Below, in pieces: positions 43,033 through 52,046 of a stretch of DNA of 64,000 nt. The first letter of the stretch is position 1; each line of letters starts with the position of its first letter. The DNA is from SZAS-103 sp964449135 (GTDB lineage Bacteria > Pseudomonadota > Gammaproteobacteria > Xanthomonadales > Xanthomonadaceae). The translations under genes and the position numbers were made by a program. The notes beneath the pieces were generated by a model. The model had not been told where the DNA came from, did no database searches, and saw only the letters and a list, made by a program, of their open reading frames with translations. The stretch is taken from the NCBI GenBank assembly GCA_964449135.1, contig CAYUXZ010000002.1, forward strand, positions 1 through 64,000, written 5' to 3'.

Positions 43033-45108
43033 TCAGGCCAGTCCGAGCAGGACCAGCAGCATGTCGATGAGCTTGATGCCGACGAACGGCACGACCATGC
43101 CGCCCAATCCGTACACCAGCAGGTTGCGGCACAGCAGCGCGCCCGCGCCGAGCGCGCGGTAGCGCACGCCCTTGAGCGCCAGCGGAATCAGAAAGACGAT
43201 GATCAGCGCGTTGAAGATCACCGCCGAGAGGATCGCGCTCGCGGGCGTGGCCAGGCGCATCACGTTGAGTGCGTTCAGCGCGGGGTACGTGGTCGAGAAC
43301 GCGGCCGGGATGATCGCGAAGTATTTCGCGATGTCGTTGGCGATCGAGAACGTGGTCAGCGAGCCGCGTGTGATCAGCATCTGCTTGCCGATCTCGACGA
43401 TCTCGATGAGCTTGGTCGGGTTCGAGTCGAGGTCGACCATGTTGCCGGCTTCTTTCGCGGCCTGCGTGCCGGTGTTCATCGCGACCGCTACATCGGCCTG
43501 CGCGAGCGCGGGCGCGTCGTTGGTGCCGTCGCCGCACATCGCGACCAGCCTTCCCTCGGCTTGTATGTCACGGATCAGCTTGAGCTTGGCCTCGGGCGTT
43601 GCCTCGGCGAGGAAGTCGTCGACGCCCGACTCGGCGGCGATCGCGCCGGCGGTCAGCGGGTTGTCGCCGGTGATCATGATGGTCTTGATGCCCATCCGGC
43701 GCAGTTCGGCGAAACGCTCGCGGATGCCGCCCTTGACGATGTCCTTGAGTTCGATCACGCCCAGCGCGTTGCGTCCGTCGGCGACGAGCAGCGGCGTGGC
43801 GCCGTCCTTCGCGATGCCCTCGGCGGTGTGCTTGACTTCCGCAGGCAGGCTGCCGCCGAGTGCGACGAGGTATTTCTCGACCGCGTCGATCGCGCCCTTG
43901 CGGATGCGCCTGCCGCCGGCGAGGTCCACGCCGCTCATGCGCGTCTGCGCGGTGAACGGAACGAAATGCATCTCGCCTTCGTGCAGGTCGCGCTCGCGCA
44001 GTCCGAACTGCTGCTTCGCGAGTACGACGATGCTGCGGCCTTCGGGTGTTTCGTCTGGCAGCGACGCGAGTTGCGCGGCGTCCGCGAGGGCTTCGGGATT
44101 CATGCCAGGTGCTGGATGGAAAGCGACCGCGTGGCGGTTGCCCAGCGTGATCGTGCCGGTCTTGTCGAGCAGCAGCACGTCGACATCGCCGGCAGCCTCG
44201 ACCGCGCGGCCCGAGGTCGCGATCACGTTGGCCTGGATCATGCGGTCCATGCCGGCGATGCCGATCGCCGAGAGCAGGCCTCCGATCGTGGTCGGGATGA
44301 GGCAAACCAGCAGCGCGACGAGCACGGTGATCGACACCGGCGCCCCGAAGCCCGCGGCCTGCACGCTGTAGAGCGAATACGGCAGCAGGGTCGCGCAGGC
44401 GAGCAGGAAGATCAGGGTGAACTTCGCGAGCAGGATCGTCAGCGCGATCTCGTTCGGCGTCTTGCGCCGCGACGCGCCTTCGACCATCGAGATCATGCGG
44501 TCGAGGAAGCTCTCGCCGGGATTCGCACTGATGCGCACGACGATCCAGTCCGAGAGCACCCTGGTGCCGCCGGTGACCGAGCTGCGGTCGCCGCCGGATT
44601 CGCGCACGACCGGCGCGGACTCGCCGGTGATCGCGCTTTCGTCGACCGTCGCCGCGCCCTCAATGATCTCGCCGTCGCCGGGGATCACATTCCCGGCCTC
44701 GACGAGCACGTAATTGCCGGCACGCAGTTCGCTCGCGACGGTGAACACGACCTGCGCGTCGCGATGGGGTTCGGTCAGTTTGAGTGCCTGCACTTCCTTG
44801 CGCGCGCCGCGCAGCGCATTCGCCTGCGCCTTGCCGCGGCCTTCGGCGATCGCCTCGGCGAAATTCGCGAACAGCAGCGTGAACCACAGCCAGATCGCGA
44901 TGCCGAGGATGAAGCCGGCCGGCGCCTCGCCGTGCCCGCCCAGGGCCTGTGCCCATAGCCCCGTGGTGGCGAGGCTGCAGACGAAGACGACGAACATCAC
45001 CGGGTTGCGTACCTGCGCGCGCGGCGAGAGCTTGCGGAAGGCGTCCGCGATCGCTGGCACCAACAGCTGTTTGTCGAGAGCGCTGGTTCTCGAAACGGAC
45101 GGGGTCAT
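43033..45108 (-). CDS. kdpB: K+-transporting P-type ATPase subunit B
   Basis: Catalytic P-type ATPase subunit of KdpFABC. 691 residues: phosphorylation motif DKTGT with the phosphorylated Asp near 315, TGES in the actuator domain (SAITGESAPVVRE), and GDGTNDAPALAQADV in the hinge. ATG 45108 overlaps the kdpA stop; the long upstream frame inside kdpA is rejected. Precedes the outer-membrane barrel gene. Confidence 0.97.
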   Translation of the reverse strand: MTPSVSRTSALDKQLLVPAIADAFRKLSPRAQVRNPVMFVVFVCSLATTGLWAQALGGHGEAPAGFILGIAIWLWFTLLFANFAEAIAEGRGKAQANALRGARKEVQALKLTEPHRDAQVVFTVASELRAGNYVLVEAGNVIPGDGEIIEGAATVDESAITGESAPVVRESGGDRSSVTGGTRVLSDWIVVRISANPGESFLDRMISMVEGASRRKTPNEIALTILLAKFTLIFLLACATLLPYSLYSVQAAGFGAPVSITVLVALLVCLIPTTIGGLLSAIGIAGMDRMIQANVIATSGRAVEAAGDVDVLLLDKTGTITLGNRHAVAFHPAPGMNPEALADAAQLASLPDETPEGRSIVVLAKQQFGLRERDLHEGEMHFVPFTAQTRMSGVDLAGGRRIRKGAIDAVEKYLVALGGSLPAEVKHTAEGIAKDGATPLLVADGRNALGVIELKDIVKGGIRERFAELRRMGIKTIMITGDNPLTAGAIAAESGVDDFLAEATPEAKLKLIRDIQAEGRLVAMCGDGTNDAPALAQADVAVAMNTGTQAAKEAGNMVDLDSNPTKLIEIVEIGKQMLITRGSLTTFSIANDIAKYFAIIPAAFSTTYPALNALNVMRLATPASAILSAVIFNALIIVFLIPLALKGVRYRALGAGALLCRNLLVYGLGGMVVPFVGIKLIDMLLVLLGLA

Positions 45109-46910
45109 GGGTGCACCGCAGAGAGGTATTCGGCGATCGGGCCGAGCGCGAGCGCGGGCAGGAAGGTCAGTGCGCCGATCACGATCACGGTTGTCGCGAG
45201 CAGCACGACGAACAGCGGCGTGTGGGTCGGCAACGTGCCGGCGGATTCGGGCACGTGTTTCTTCGCGGCCAGCGAGCCGGCGATCGCGAGCATTCCGATC
45301 GCGAGCGGGAAGCGCGCGAAGAACATGCAGATGCCCAGCAGGCTGTTGTAGAACGGGGTGTTCGCGGAGATGCCGCCGAATGCGCTTCCGTTGTTGTTCG
45401 CCGCCGAGGAGAACGCGTACAGCACTTCGCTGAAGCCATGCGCGCCCGGATTCGACATGCCTGCCAGTCCCGCGGGCGCGATCACGCCGATCGCGGTACC
45501 GACCACCGCCAGCGCGCACGGGATCAGCACGACGAGGCTGGCCATCTTCATCTCGTAGGCTTCGATCTTCTTGCCGAGGTATTCGGGCGTGCGCCCGACC
45601 ATCAGGCCCGCGATGAACACCGCGACGACCGCGAACGCAATCATTCCGTAAAGCCCCGAACCGACGCCGCCGAAGATCACCTCGCCGAGCTGGATCAGCC
45701 ACATCGGGATCAATCCACCGAGCGGCGTGAACGAGTCATGCATCGCGTTGACCGAGCCGTTCGAAGCGGCGGTGGTCGCGGTCGCCCAGATCGTCGAATT
45801 GACGATGCCGAAACGCGTCTCCTTGCCTTCCATGTTGCCGCCGGCCTGTAGTGCCGATGCGGACTGGTCGATGCCCAGGTGCGCAAACGCGGGGTTTCCG
45901 GCCTGCTCGGCCATCGTGCAGGCGACCATCAGCGGCACCAGGATCACCCCCATCGCGGCGAGCAGCGTCCAGCCCTGGCGGGTATCGCCGACCATGCGTC
46001 CGAACGTGTAGCAGAGCGCGGCGGGGATCAGCAGGATCGACAGCAGCTCGAGGAAGTTGCTCAGCGGCGTCGGGTTTTCGTACGGGTGCGCCGAATTGGC
46101 GTTGAAGAAGCCGCCGCCGTTGGTGCCGAGCTGCTTGATCGCGACCTGCGACGCGGCCGGGCCGAGCGGCAGGCTCTGCGTGGTCAGCGTCGTCTGCTTC
46201 GTGACGTCCTTGCCGTGGGCATCCTTGGCCGCGTTGCCGGCGGCATCCTTGACCGTTTCGGTGATCGTGGCCGGCTGCAGCAGCGGCACGTCCCTGCAGG
46301 GCGAGAAGTTCTGCACCACGCCCTGAGAGACCAGCACCAGTGACAGGACCAGCGAAAGCGGCAGCAGCACGTACAGCGTGCCGCGCGTCATGTCGACCCA
46401 GAAGTTGCCGATCGTCTTCGCGGTGTGCCGGGCGAAGCCGCGGACCAGTGCGATCAGCACCGCGATGCCGGTCGCGGCGGAAAGGAAGTTCTGCACGCCC
46501 AGACCGAGCATCTGGGTCAGGTAGCTCATCGTCGATTCGCCGCCGTAGCCCTGCCAGTTGGTGTTCGTTGCGAAACTGATCGCGGTGTTGAACGAGGAAT
46601 CCGGGCTCACGGCTCCGAAATGCTGCGGATTGAGCGGCAGCCATCGCTGCATTCGCTGCAGCGCGTACGCTGCCAGCAGTCCGATGAGGTTGAATGCCAG
46701 CATCGCGAGCGAGTAGCGGCGCCAGTCCATTTCCTCGTCGCCGCGGATCCCGCAGATCCGGTAGGTCACGCGCTCGAAGCGCGCACCGAAGCGGTTGACC
46801 CGGTTGGGCTCGTCCGCGAAGACCAGCGCCATGTACCCGCCGAGCGGCTTGACCAGCGCGATCAGGGCGGCCAAGTACAAGCCCAGTTGCAGCCAGGAGT
46901 TCGCGCTCAC
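45105..46910 (-). CDS. kdpA: K+-transporting ATPase subunit A
   Basis: Channel-like K+ translocating subunit. About 601 residues, ten predicted helices and filter segments such as NTNWQGYGGESTMSY, QLGTNGGGFFNANSAHPYENP, ALQAGGNMEGKETRFG and AANNNGSAFGGISANTPFYN. Start: GTG 46910, which overlaps the kdpF stop (GTGA); a second in-frame GTG at 46919 lies inside kdpF. I chose 46910 because it fits translational coupling. Overlaps kdpB by ATGA. Confidence 0.95.
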   Translation of the reverse strand: MSANSWLQLGLYLAALIALVKPLGGYMALVFADEPNRVNRFGARFERVTYRICGIRGDEEMDWRRYSLAMLAFNLIGLLAAYALQRMQRWLPLNPQHFGAVSPDSSFNTAISFATNTNWQGYGGESTMSYLTQMLGLGVQNFLSAATGIAVLIALVRGFARHTAKTIGNFWVDMTRGTLYVLLPLSLVLSLVLVSQGVVQNFSPCRDVPLLQPATITETVKDAAGNAAKDAHGKDVTKQTTLTTQSLPLGPAASQVAIKQLGTNGGGFFNANSAHPYENPTPLSNFLELLSILLIPAALCYTFGRMVGDTRQGWTLLAAMGVILVPLMVACTMAEQAGNPAFAHLGIDQSASALQAGGNMEGKETRFGIVNSTIWATATTAASNGSVNAMHDSFTPLGGLIPMWLIQLGEVIFGGVGSGLYGMIAFAVVAVFIAGLMVGRTPEYLGKKIEAYEMKMASLVVLIPCALAVVGTAIGVIAPAGLAGMSNPGAHGFSEVLYAFSSAANNNGSAFGGISANTPFYNSLLGICMFFARFPLAIGMLAIAGSLAAKKHVPESAGTLPTHTPLFVVLLATTVIVIGALTFLPALALGPIAEYLSAVHP

Positions 46911-46999
46911 TCGAACCACTCCGGCTTGAGCAGTGCGGCCAGCAGGTAGATGCTCAATGCGATCGATGCCATCGCCGAGATCAGGTAGAGGACGTTCAT
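46907..46999 (-). CDS. kdpF: K+-transporting ATPase subunit F
   Basis: A 30-residue single-helix peptide with the typical C-terminal LLKPEWFE end of KdpF, which stabilises the KdpABC complex. The ATG at 46999 follows GGAGG about 8 nt upstream. Its stop overlaps the kdpA GTG, and its start overlaps the stop of another 30-codon ORF upstream. Too short for most gene callers. Confidence 0.9.
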   Translation of the reverse strand: MNVLYLISAMASIALSIYLLAALLKPEWFE

Positions 47000-47088
47000 T
47001 TCCGGTCCTCCAGCCGATCGCAGAGCCACAGGTAGCCCACGCTCGCCAGGCTCAATGCGAGGATCAACCCGAGATAGACGAAGTCCAT
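46996..47088 (-). CDS. Small single-helix membrane ORF upstream of kdpF
   Basis: A 30-codon frame, ATG 47088 to TGA 46996. The product has one hydrophobic helix (VYLGLILALSLASVGYLWL, residues 4-22) followed by a charged tail (CDRLEDRK). Its TGA overlaps the kdpF ATG (ATGA), and the kdpF ribosome site GGAGG lies within its last codons, so the two would be translationally coupled. It is probably the first gene of the kdp operon. The family is not firmly recognised; small helix ORFs with a CDRL-type tail before kdpF occur in other genomes in my recollection. Confidence 0.62.
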   Translation of the reverse strand: MDFVYLGLILALSLASVGYLWLCDRLEDRK

Positions 47089-47167
47089 GGCAGCGGCACC
47101 GCAACGAGGTTGCGCCCACTATGGAAACCGCTGCATAAGAAAGGCGTAGGAATTCCGCGTCGCGAAA

Positions 47168-47183
47168 TAAAGATTGCGTAAAG
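47168..47183 (-). promoter_or_regulatory. Putative KdpE-type binding direct repeats
   Basis: On the minus strand, CTTTA occurs twice, 11 bp apart (complements of 47168-47172 and 47179-47183), one helical turn, in an AT-rich patch about 80 bp upstream of the first kdp ORF. Tandem pentamers with this phasing suit an OmpR-type activator such as KdpE. No -10/-35 pair is firmly recognised. Confidence 0.35.
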
Positions 47184-47272
47184 GCGTGCCATCGCGGTTC
47201 CGAACGCAGGGACTATGCGCCGACCACGCGCTGCGCGACCATTGCGGCTTCCTTCCCGATCACGGACCGACC

Positions 47273-48661
47273 ATGCGTACCCGCCTGCTTCACGCCCTCG
47301 CCCTGACTTCGGCCCTCGCCTGCGTACTCGCGATCGACACGGCCGATGCCCAGCTTGTCCAGTTTGCCGACATCCAGCTGCACTGCGGCCACCTGTTGGA
47401 TGTCGAGTCCGGGAAGATGCTGGGCGAAACGACCATCCTGGTCGTCGGCGATCGCATCAGCTCGGTACGCGCGGGCGCGGCCGACGGGCGTGGTGGCGTG
47501 ATCGAACTCGGCAATGCGACCTGCCTGCCCGGCCTGATCGACAGCCACGTGCACTTGACCATGCAGACCAGCCCGAGCGAATACACCGACAAGGTGCACT
47601 GGAACATCGCCGACTTCGCGATCCGCGGCGTGGTCTATGCGCGGCGCACGCTGCTCGCCGGCTTCACCACCGTGCGCAACGTCGCCGACAATTCCTACGA
47701 CTCGGTCGCGTTGCGCAACGCGATCAATGCCGGCGTCATTCCCGGGCCGCGCGTGTTCACCGCGGGCGTCGCGATCGGTTCCACCGGCGGCCATGCCGAT
47801 CCCACCGATAACTACCGCCACGAGCTGCAGGGCAATCTCGGGGCGAAGGACAGCATCATCAATTCGCCGGACGAGACGTGGGCTGCGGTGCGCCAGCATT
47901 ACAAGGAAGGCGCCGACCTGATCAAGATCATGCCGTCGGGCGGCGTGCTCGACCAGAGCGCGAGCGTGGACAACGCGCAGATGACGATCGAGGAGATCAA
48001 GGCCGTGGTCGCCGCCGCGCACGACTACGGCTTCACCGTCGCCGCGCACGCGCACGGCGCCGAGGCGATCCGCCGCGCGGTGATCGGTGGCGTGGATTCG
48101 ATCGAGCACGGCACCTTCATGAACGACGAGGACATAAGGCTCATGAAGGAGCACGGCACCTGGCTGGTGCCGACGATCATCGCGGGCAAGTACGTCGAGG
48201 AGAAGGCCGGCGTGCCCGGCTACTATCCGGTACAGGTTGCCGCGAAAGCGAAATTGGTCGGGCCGATCATCCAGGCCACCGCGGGCAAGGCCTATCGCGC
48301 CGGCGTGAAGATCGCCTTCGGCACCGACGCGGCGGTGTATCCGCACGGCCAGAACGCGAAAGAGTTCGAGTACATGGTGCAGGCCGGCATCCCGCCGCTG
48401 GTCGCGATCCAGGCGGCGACCACGCATGCCGCGCAGTTGCTGCATCACGACAAGGAGTTCGGCAGCATTTCCGCGGGCAAGTACGCCGACATCGTCGCCG
48501 TGCAGGGCGATCCGCTCGCGGACATCGCGCTGCTCGAGGACGTGCGATTCGTGATGAAGGCCGGCGTGGTTTACAAGCGCGAAGGCATCGCGGTGCCGTT
48601 GCAGGCGCGCACCGAACCCACGCCGTCGAGAGCGCAAGGCGAGGAACTCGAGGGGTATTGA
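47273..48661 (+). CDS. Secreted amidohydrolase (metal-dependent, imidazolonepropionase-like)
   Basis: 462 residues with a signal peptide (HALALTSALACVLAIDTADA). Amidohydrolase-superfamily motifs: DSHVHL near 115 (HxH metal ligands), LIKIMPSGGVLDQ with a candidate carboxylated Lys, VAAHAHGAEA (His ligand), SIEHGT (His ligand) and FGTDAAVYPHG (catalytic Asp). This arrangement is seen in secreted Xaa-Pro dipeptidase-like and other imidazolonepropionase-related hydrolases of Xanthomonadales; the substrate cannot be told from sequence. ATG 47273 is chosen over an upstream GTG because it starts the signal peptide. Divergent from kdp, with 184 bp between. Confidence 0.88.
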   Translation: MRTRLLHALALTSALACVLAIDTADAQLVQFADIQLHCGHLLDVESGKMLGETTILVVGDRISSVRAGAADGRGGVIELGNATCLPGLIDSHVHLTMQTSPSEYTDKVHWNIADFAIRGVVYARRTLLAGFTTVRNVADNSYDSVALRNAINAGVIPGPRVFTAGVAIGSTGGHADPTDNYRHELQGNLGAKDSIINSPDETWAAVRQHYKEGADLIKIMPSGGVLDQSASVDNAQMTIEEIKAVVAAAHDYGFTVAAHAHGAEAIRRAVIGGVDSIEHGTFMNDEDIRLMKEHGTWLVPTIIAGKYVEEKAGVPGYYPVQVAAKAKLVGPIIQATAGKAYRAGVKIAFGTDAAVYPHGQNAKEFEYMVQAGIPPLVAIQAATTHAAQLLHHDKEFGSISAGKYADIVAVQGDPLADIALLEDVRFVMKAGVVYKREGIAVPLQARTEPTPSRAQGEELEGY

Positions 48662-48740
48662 TGGGTGTTGCATATCGCGACTTGCATTCGCGCGCGCCGA
48701 CACCATTTCATTGTTCATCGAATTTCCGGACCGTCTTGCC

Positions 48741-49619
48741 ATGACCGACACCGCCAACATCCACGCCTTCGACGCGACCGTCGAGGGTTTCGAGGCCGAC
48801 GTATTGCAGGCATCGGTGCAAACGCCGGTACTCGTCGACTTCTGGGCCGCGTGGTGCGGGCCGTGCAAGACGCTCGGACCGATCCTCGAGAAGCTCGCGG
48901 CCGAATACCACGGCGCGTTCCGGCTCGCGAAGATCGACGTGGACAAGGAACAGGAACTGGCCGCCGCGTTCCAGATCCGCTCGATCCCGACCGTGATCCT
49001 GGTCAAGGGCGGACAGCCCGTGGACGGCTTCCAGGGCGCGCTTCCGGAAAGCCAGGTGCGCGAACTGCTCAAGCACCACGGCATCGAGCCGCTCGCACCC
49101 GACGAACCCGAGGCCGATGCAGTCGTTGCCGATGCGCCCGCGCCCGCCGATCCGCACGCCGAAGTCGTGCGCCTGCGCGCGGCCGTGGCGGCTGTGCCGG
49201 ACCAGCATTCGCTGCAACTCGACCTCGCCCTCGCGCTGCTCAAGGCCGGCGCGGCGCACGAAGCCGAAACCCTGCTCGACGCGCTGCCGGCGAATCTTTC
49301 CACCGACGACCGCGCGGTGAACGCGCGCACGCGGCTGGCGTTCCTTTCCGCGGTCAAGGACGCGCCGCCCGTCGCGGTGCTCGACGCCGCGATCGCGGCC
49401 AATCCCGACGACCTGCGCGCGCGGCACCTGCTCGGTGCGCAGCGGATCGTCGCGGGCGACGCGGCCGGCGGCCTGGAGCAGTTCCTTGAAATGCTCCGCC
49501 GCGACCGCGGCTATCAGGACGGATTGCCGAAAAAGGCACTGATAGATGCCTTCCGCGTGATCGAGGACGCCGAACTGGTCGGCGCGTACCGGCGCAGGAT
49601 GGCCTCGCTGCTGTTCTGA
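48741..49619 (+). CDS. cnoX: Thioredoxin-TPR protein CnoX (YbbN)
   Basis: 292 residues: an N-terminal thioredoxin domain with WCGPCK (Cys39, Cys42) and SIPTVILVKGG, then TPR-like repeats from about 145 (LQLDLALALLKAGAAHEAETLLDALPANL). CnoX/YbbN is a holdase that protects proteins from oxidative aggregation and hands them to GroEL. E. coli CnoX has lost the CxxC, whereas this one keeps it, as in Caulobacter, so redox activity is likely. ATG 48741; the frame upstream is not conserved. Confidence 0.92.
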   Translation: MTDTANIHAFDATVEGFEADVLQASVQTPVLVDFWAAWCGPCKTLGPILEKLAAEYHGAFRLAKIDVDKEQELAAAFQIRSIPTVILVKGGQPVDGFQGALPESQVRELLKHHGIEPLAPDEPEADAVVADAPAPADPHAEVVRLRAAVAAVPDQHSLQLDLALALLKAGAAHEAETLLDALPANLSTDDRAVNARTRLAFLSAVKDAPPVAVLDAAIAANPDDLRARHLLGAQRIVAGDAAGGLEQFLEMLRRDRGYQDGLPKKALIDAFRVIEDAELVGAYRRRMASLLF

Positions 49620-49720
49620 TTCCGCGTCCTCGCTTTTAAGCGTCAACCGAAGCGGATACGCGGCGTTAACGCGCCAACGGGAGATTCCTCGTTCATCGTC
49701 GGCCGCTTCCGGTCGCTGCC

Positions 49721-49735
49721 GGGCTGCCGTATGCT
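49721..49735 (+). promoter_or_regulatory. 15-bp block shared upstream of both kinase genes (copy 1)
   Basis: GGGCTGCCGTATGCT is identical here and at 51990-52004, each preceded 17 bp earlier by CGCTTYCGG. TATGCT could be a -10 element, but in this copy it is so close to the GTG that the kinase ribosome site (GGAGG, 49738-49742) would be at or before the transcript start, so promoter function is uncertain. Confidence 0.3.
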
Positions 49736-49747
49736 GCGGAGGCGAAC

Positions 49748-51904
49748 GTGCAGGCCAGCGACCAGCCATACGACATGCAGGGCCCTCCCAACACCACCGA
49801 CCCCAAGGTCACCGTCGTCCAGACCGCCGACGAGATCGCGAACTTCCCCGAGGTTCCCGGTTACCGCATCATCCGGCGGCTGGGCCAGGGCGGCATGGCC
49901 ACGGTCTATCTGGCGAACCAGGAATCGCTGGATCGCCCGGTCAGCATCAAGGTGATGGCGTTCAACGCGCTCACCGACGAAACCAGCAAGCAGCGCTTCG
50001 AGAACGAGGCGCGCACGATCGGCAAGCTCAGCCACCCGAGCATCGTGAGCATCTATGAAGTCGGCCGCACGGCGGACGGGCGCATGTACTACATCATGCC
50101 CTACCTGCCCAACGGCGATCTCTCGCAGCGCGAACTGAGCAACGACGAGCCGCGCATCGCCGACGTGCTGCGCGCGCTGCTCGACGCGCTCGACTACGCG
50201 CATTCGCGCGGCATCGTGCACCGCGACGTCAAGCTCGAGAACGTGCTGTTCGATTCCGACAACCGGCCGCTGCTCGCCGACTTCGGCATCGCCCTGGCCA
50301 AGAACGAAAATGTGCGCATCACCACCGCCGGCCTCGCGGTCGGCAGTTCCGGCTGCATGGCGCCCGAGCAGGCGCGCGGCGACGCGGTGGACGGACGCGC
50401 CGACCTGTACAGCGTCGGTGTGCTCGCCTACGAATTGCTGGTAGGCGAGCTGCCGTTCCGTTCCTCCGATGCGGTGTCGCTGGCGTTGATGCACGCGCAG
50501 AAACCCGTCCCGCGCCTGCCGGTCGCGAAGAAGCATTGGCAGGGCTTCATAGACAAGGCGATGGCGAAGTCGCCGGACGACCGTTTCCAGACCGCGCAGC
50601 AGATGCTCGACGCGCTGGACAAGCTCGACCAGCGCAGTGGCAACCGACTGAGCGGGCGCGTGATGCGTCGTTACGACCAGACGACCGGCGGCAGGAACTG
50701 GAAACGCCCGCTCGGGCTCGCGCTCGGCGGCGCGGCGCTCGTCGCGGGCGGGGTCTATGTCACGCAGCATCGCGCGGCATTTTTCCCGGGTAGTACCGAT
50801 GCCTCGCATCCGCTGGTGGTGGTCGTGCACGATCAGGCGAGCGCCAAGCCGAAACCGCAAGACGTGTTCCTGACCCACGCAGGCACGGTTGCGAATTCGG
50901 CGCCGATCACCCTGCCGGTGCCGGTGCCGGCAACGGCTCCGTCAACGGCGGCAGCCGCAGCATCGGCGTCCGACCAGGCCGTCCTCGCGAAGAACCCGGC
51001 GACAGCGGCGAAATCCAGCTCCGACAGCACGGGTGCGTCGCCAGCAGCAGCCACGGCATCGAATCCAGCGTCCGCCACGGCTTCGACGAAACCTGCGGCC
51101 GCCGGCGCGACGTCGGATGAGACCGCGCCATCCGCAGATGCGGCCGCACTCGCGAATTCCCGCCAGGGCCTGACCCCTGCGATGAACGCGCAGATGGCTG
51201 CGCGGCTGGGCCCGGATTTCGTGCCCCTGCATGGACCGATCGCGGGATTTCCCGCCGCGGCGATCGCGCGCGCGCCGGTCACGCACCACGAATACGCCGA
51301 GTTCGTCACCGCGACCCAGCGCCCCGCTTCGCCGTGCAGCAACAACCGGATGTTCGATTTCTCCTCGCACCGGAACTGGTCCGATCCCGGCTTCCAGCAG
51401 CAGGGCGATCACCCGATCGTCTGCGTGAGCTGGGACGATGCGCTCGCCTATGCGCAATGGCGCAGCCAGCGCGACAACAAGCGCTATCGGCTGCCTTCGC
51501 GTGCGGAATGGGAGATGGCGACCGCCGGCGGCAACGGCTCTGCCTCGTCGCACGACGGAACCGTCGCCGCCAATTCGGGTTCGCCAAACGCGATCGGCAT
51601 GGTCGGCCTCGATGCCAACGTCAGCGAGTGGCTGTTCGACTGCGCCGATGCCTGCAAGAAACACTCCGTCGGCGGACGTTCCTGGCGCAACCGCGACCAC
51701 ACGGGCGTGGGTGCACGCGAAGGCGCGCGTGGCTTCGACGATCTCGGCTTCCGCCTCGTACGCGTGCTTGGCAACGGTCGAGGCAAGGGGGGCATGAACG
51801 CGGCCGAAGCCGCACAGTCGCCGACCGACCAGACGGCACAGCCCGCCGACCCGCAACGCCCCGGGCTGCGCGGCCTGTTCGGCCGCCGCCACCGCAAGAA
51901 CTGA
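49748..51904 (+). CDS. Membrane Ser/Thr protein kinase with periplasmic FGE/SUMF1-like domain
   Basis: 718 residues. Kinase domain about 38-300: glycine loop LGQGGMATVY (45-54), VSIK Lys68, catalytic HRDVKLEN (158-165), DFG (178-180), and GSSGCMAPEQARG, where Cys203 stands in place of the usual Tyr. One membrane helix about 320-340. A long Ala/Thr/Pro linker (about 375-480) leads to a C-terminal FGE/sulfatase-modifying-factor-like domain (about 487-697): CVSWDDALAYAQW, YRLPSRAEWE, ANVSEWLFDC, GRSWR, GFRLVR. Cys530, Cys559, Cys632 and Cys636 are shared with the next gene. GTG 49748 has GGAGG upstream. Probably a transmembrane sensor kinase; ligand unknown. Confidence 0.9.
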   Translation: MQASDQPYDMQGPPNTTDPKVTVVQTADEIANFPEVPGYRIIRRLGQGGMATVYLANQESLDRPVSIKVMAFNALTDETSKQRFENEARTIGKLSHPSIVSIYEVGRTADGRMYYIMPYLPNGDLSQRELSNDEPRIADVLRALLDALDYAHSRGIVHRDVKLENVLFDSDNRPLLADFGIALAKNENVRITTAGLAVGSSGCMAPEQARGDAVDGRADLYSVGVLAYELLVGELPFRSSDAVSLALMHAQKPVPRLPVAKKHWQGFIDKAMAKSPDDRFQTAQQMLDALDKLDQRSGNRLSGRVMRRYDQTTGGRNWKRPLGLALGGAALVAGGVYVTQHRAAFFPGSTDASHPLVVVVHDQASAKPKPQDVFLTHAGTVANSAPITLPVPVPATAPSTAAAAASASDQAVLAKNPATAAKSSSDSTGASPAAATASNPASATASTKPAAAGATSDETAPSADAAALANSRQGLTPAMNAQMAARLGPDFVPLHGPIAGFPAAAIARAPVTHHEYAEFVTATQRPASPCSNNRMFDFSSHRNWSDPGFQQQGDHPIVCVSWDDALAYAQWRSQRDNKRYRLPSRAEWEMATAGGNGSASSHDGTVAANSGSPNAIGMVGLDANVSEWLFDCADACKKHSVGGRSWRNRDHTGVGAREGARGFDDLGFRLVRVLGNGRGKGGMNAAEAAQSPTDQTAQPADPQRPGLRGLFGRRHRKN

Positions 51905-51989
51905 TCGGTCGCCCTGATGTCGCCCCCATGTCCGGGGCGTGCATACTGGTGGCCTGCGAATACTTCGCAGTACGCTTTCGGGGACGCGT

Positions 51990-52004
51990 GGGCTGCCGTA
52001 TGCT
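51990..52004 (+). promoter_or_regulatory. 15-bp block shared upstream of both kinase genes (copy 2)
   Basis: Identical to 49721-49735. Here TATGCT (51999-52004) with TTTCGG 17 bp upstream would place transcription start near 52011, 36 bp before the ATG, which is compatible with a promoter. It may also simply be a relic of the gene duplication. Confidence 0.35.
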
Positions 52005-52046
52005 CTTTATCCCCCCGTGCCACGCCAACGAACGGCGCCCTCGACC

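Noticed and set aside
42880..44958. Long plus-strand frame antisense to kdpB and the barrel gene
   Set aside because: No domain pattern; opposite strand encodes a P-type ATPase with intact motifs.
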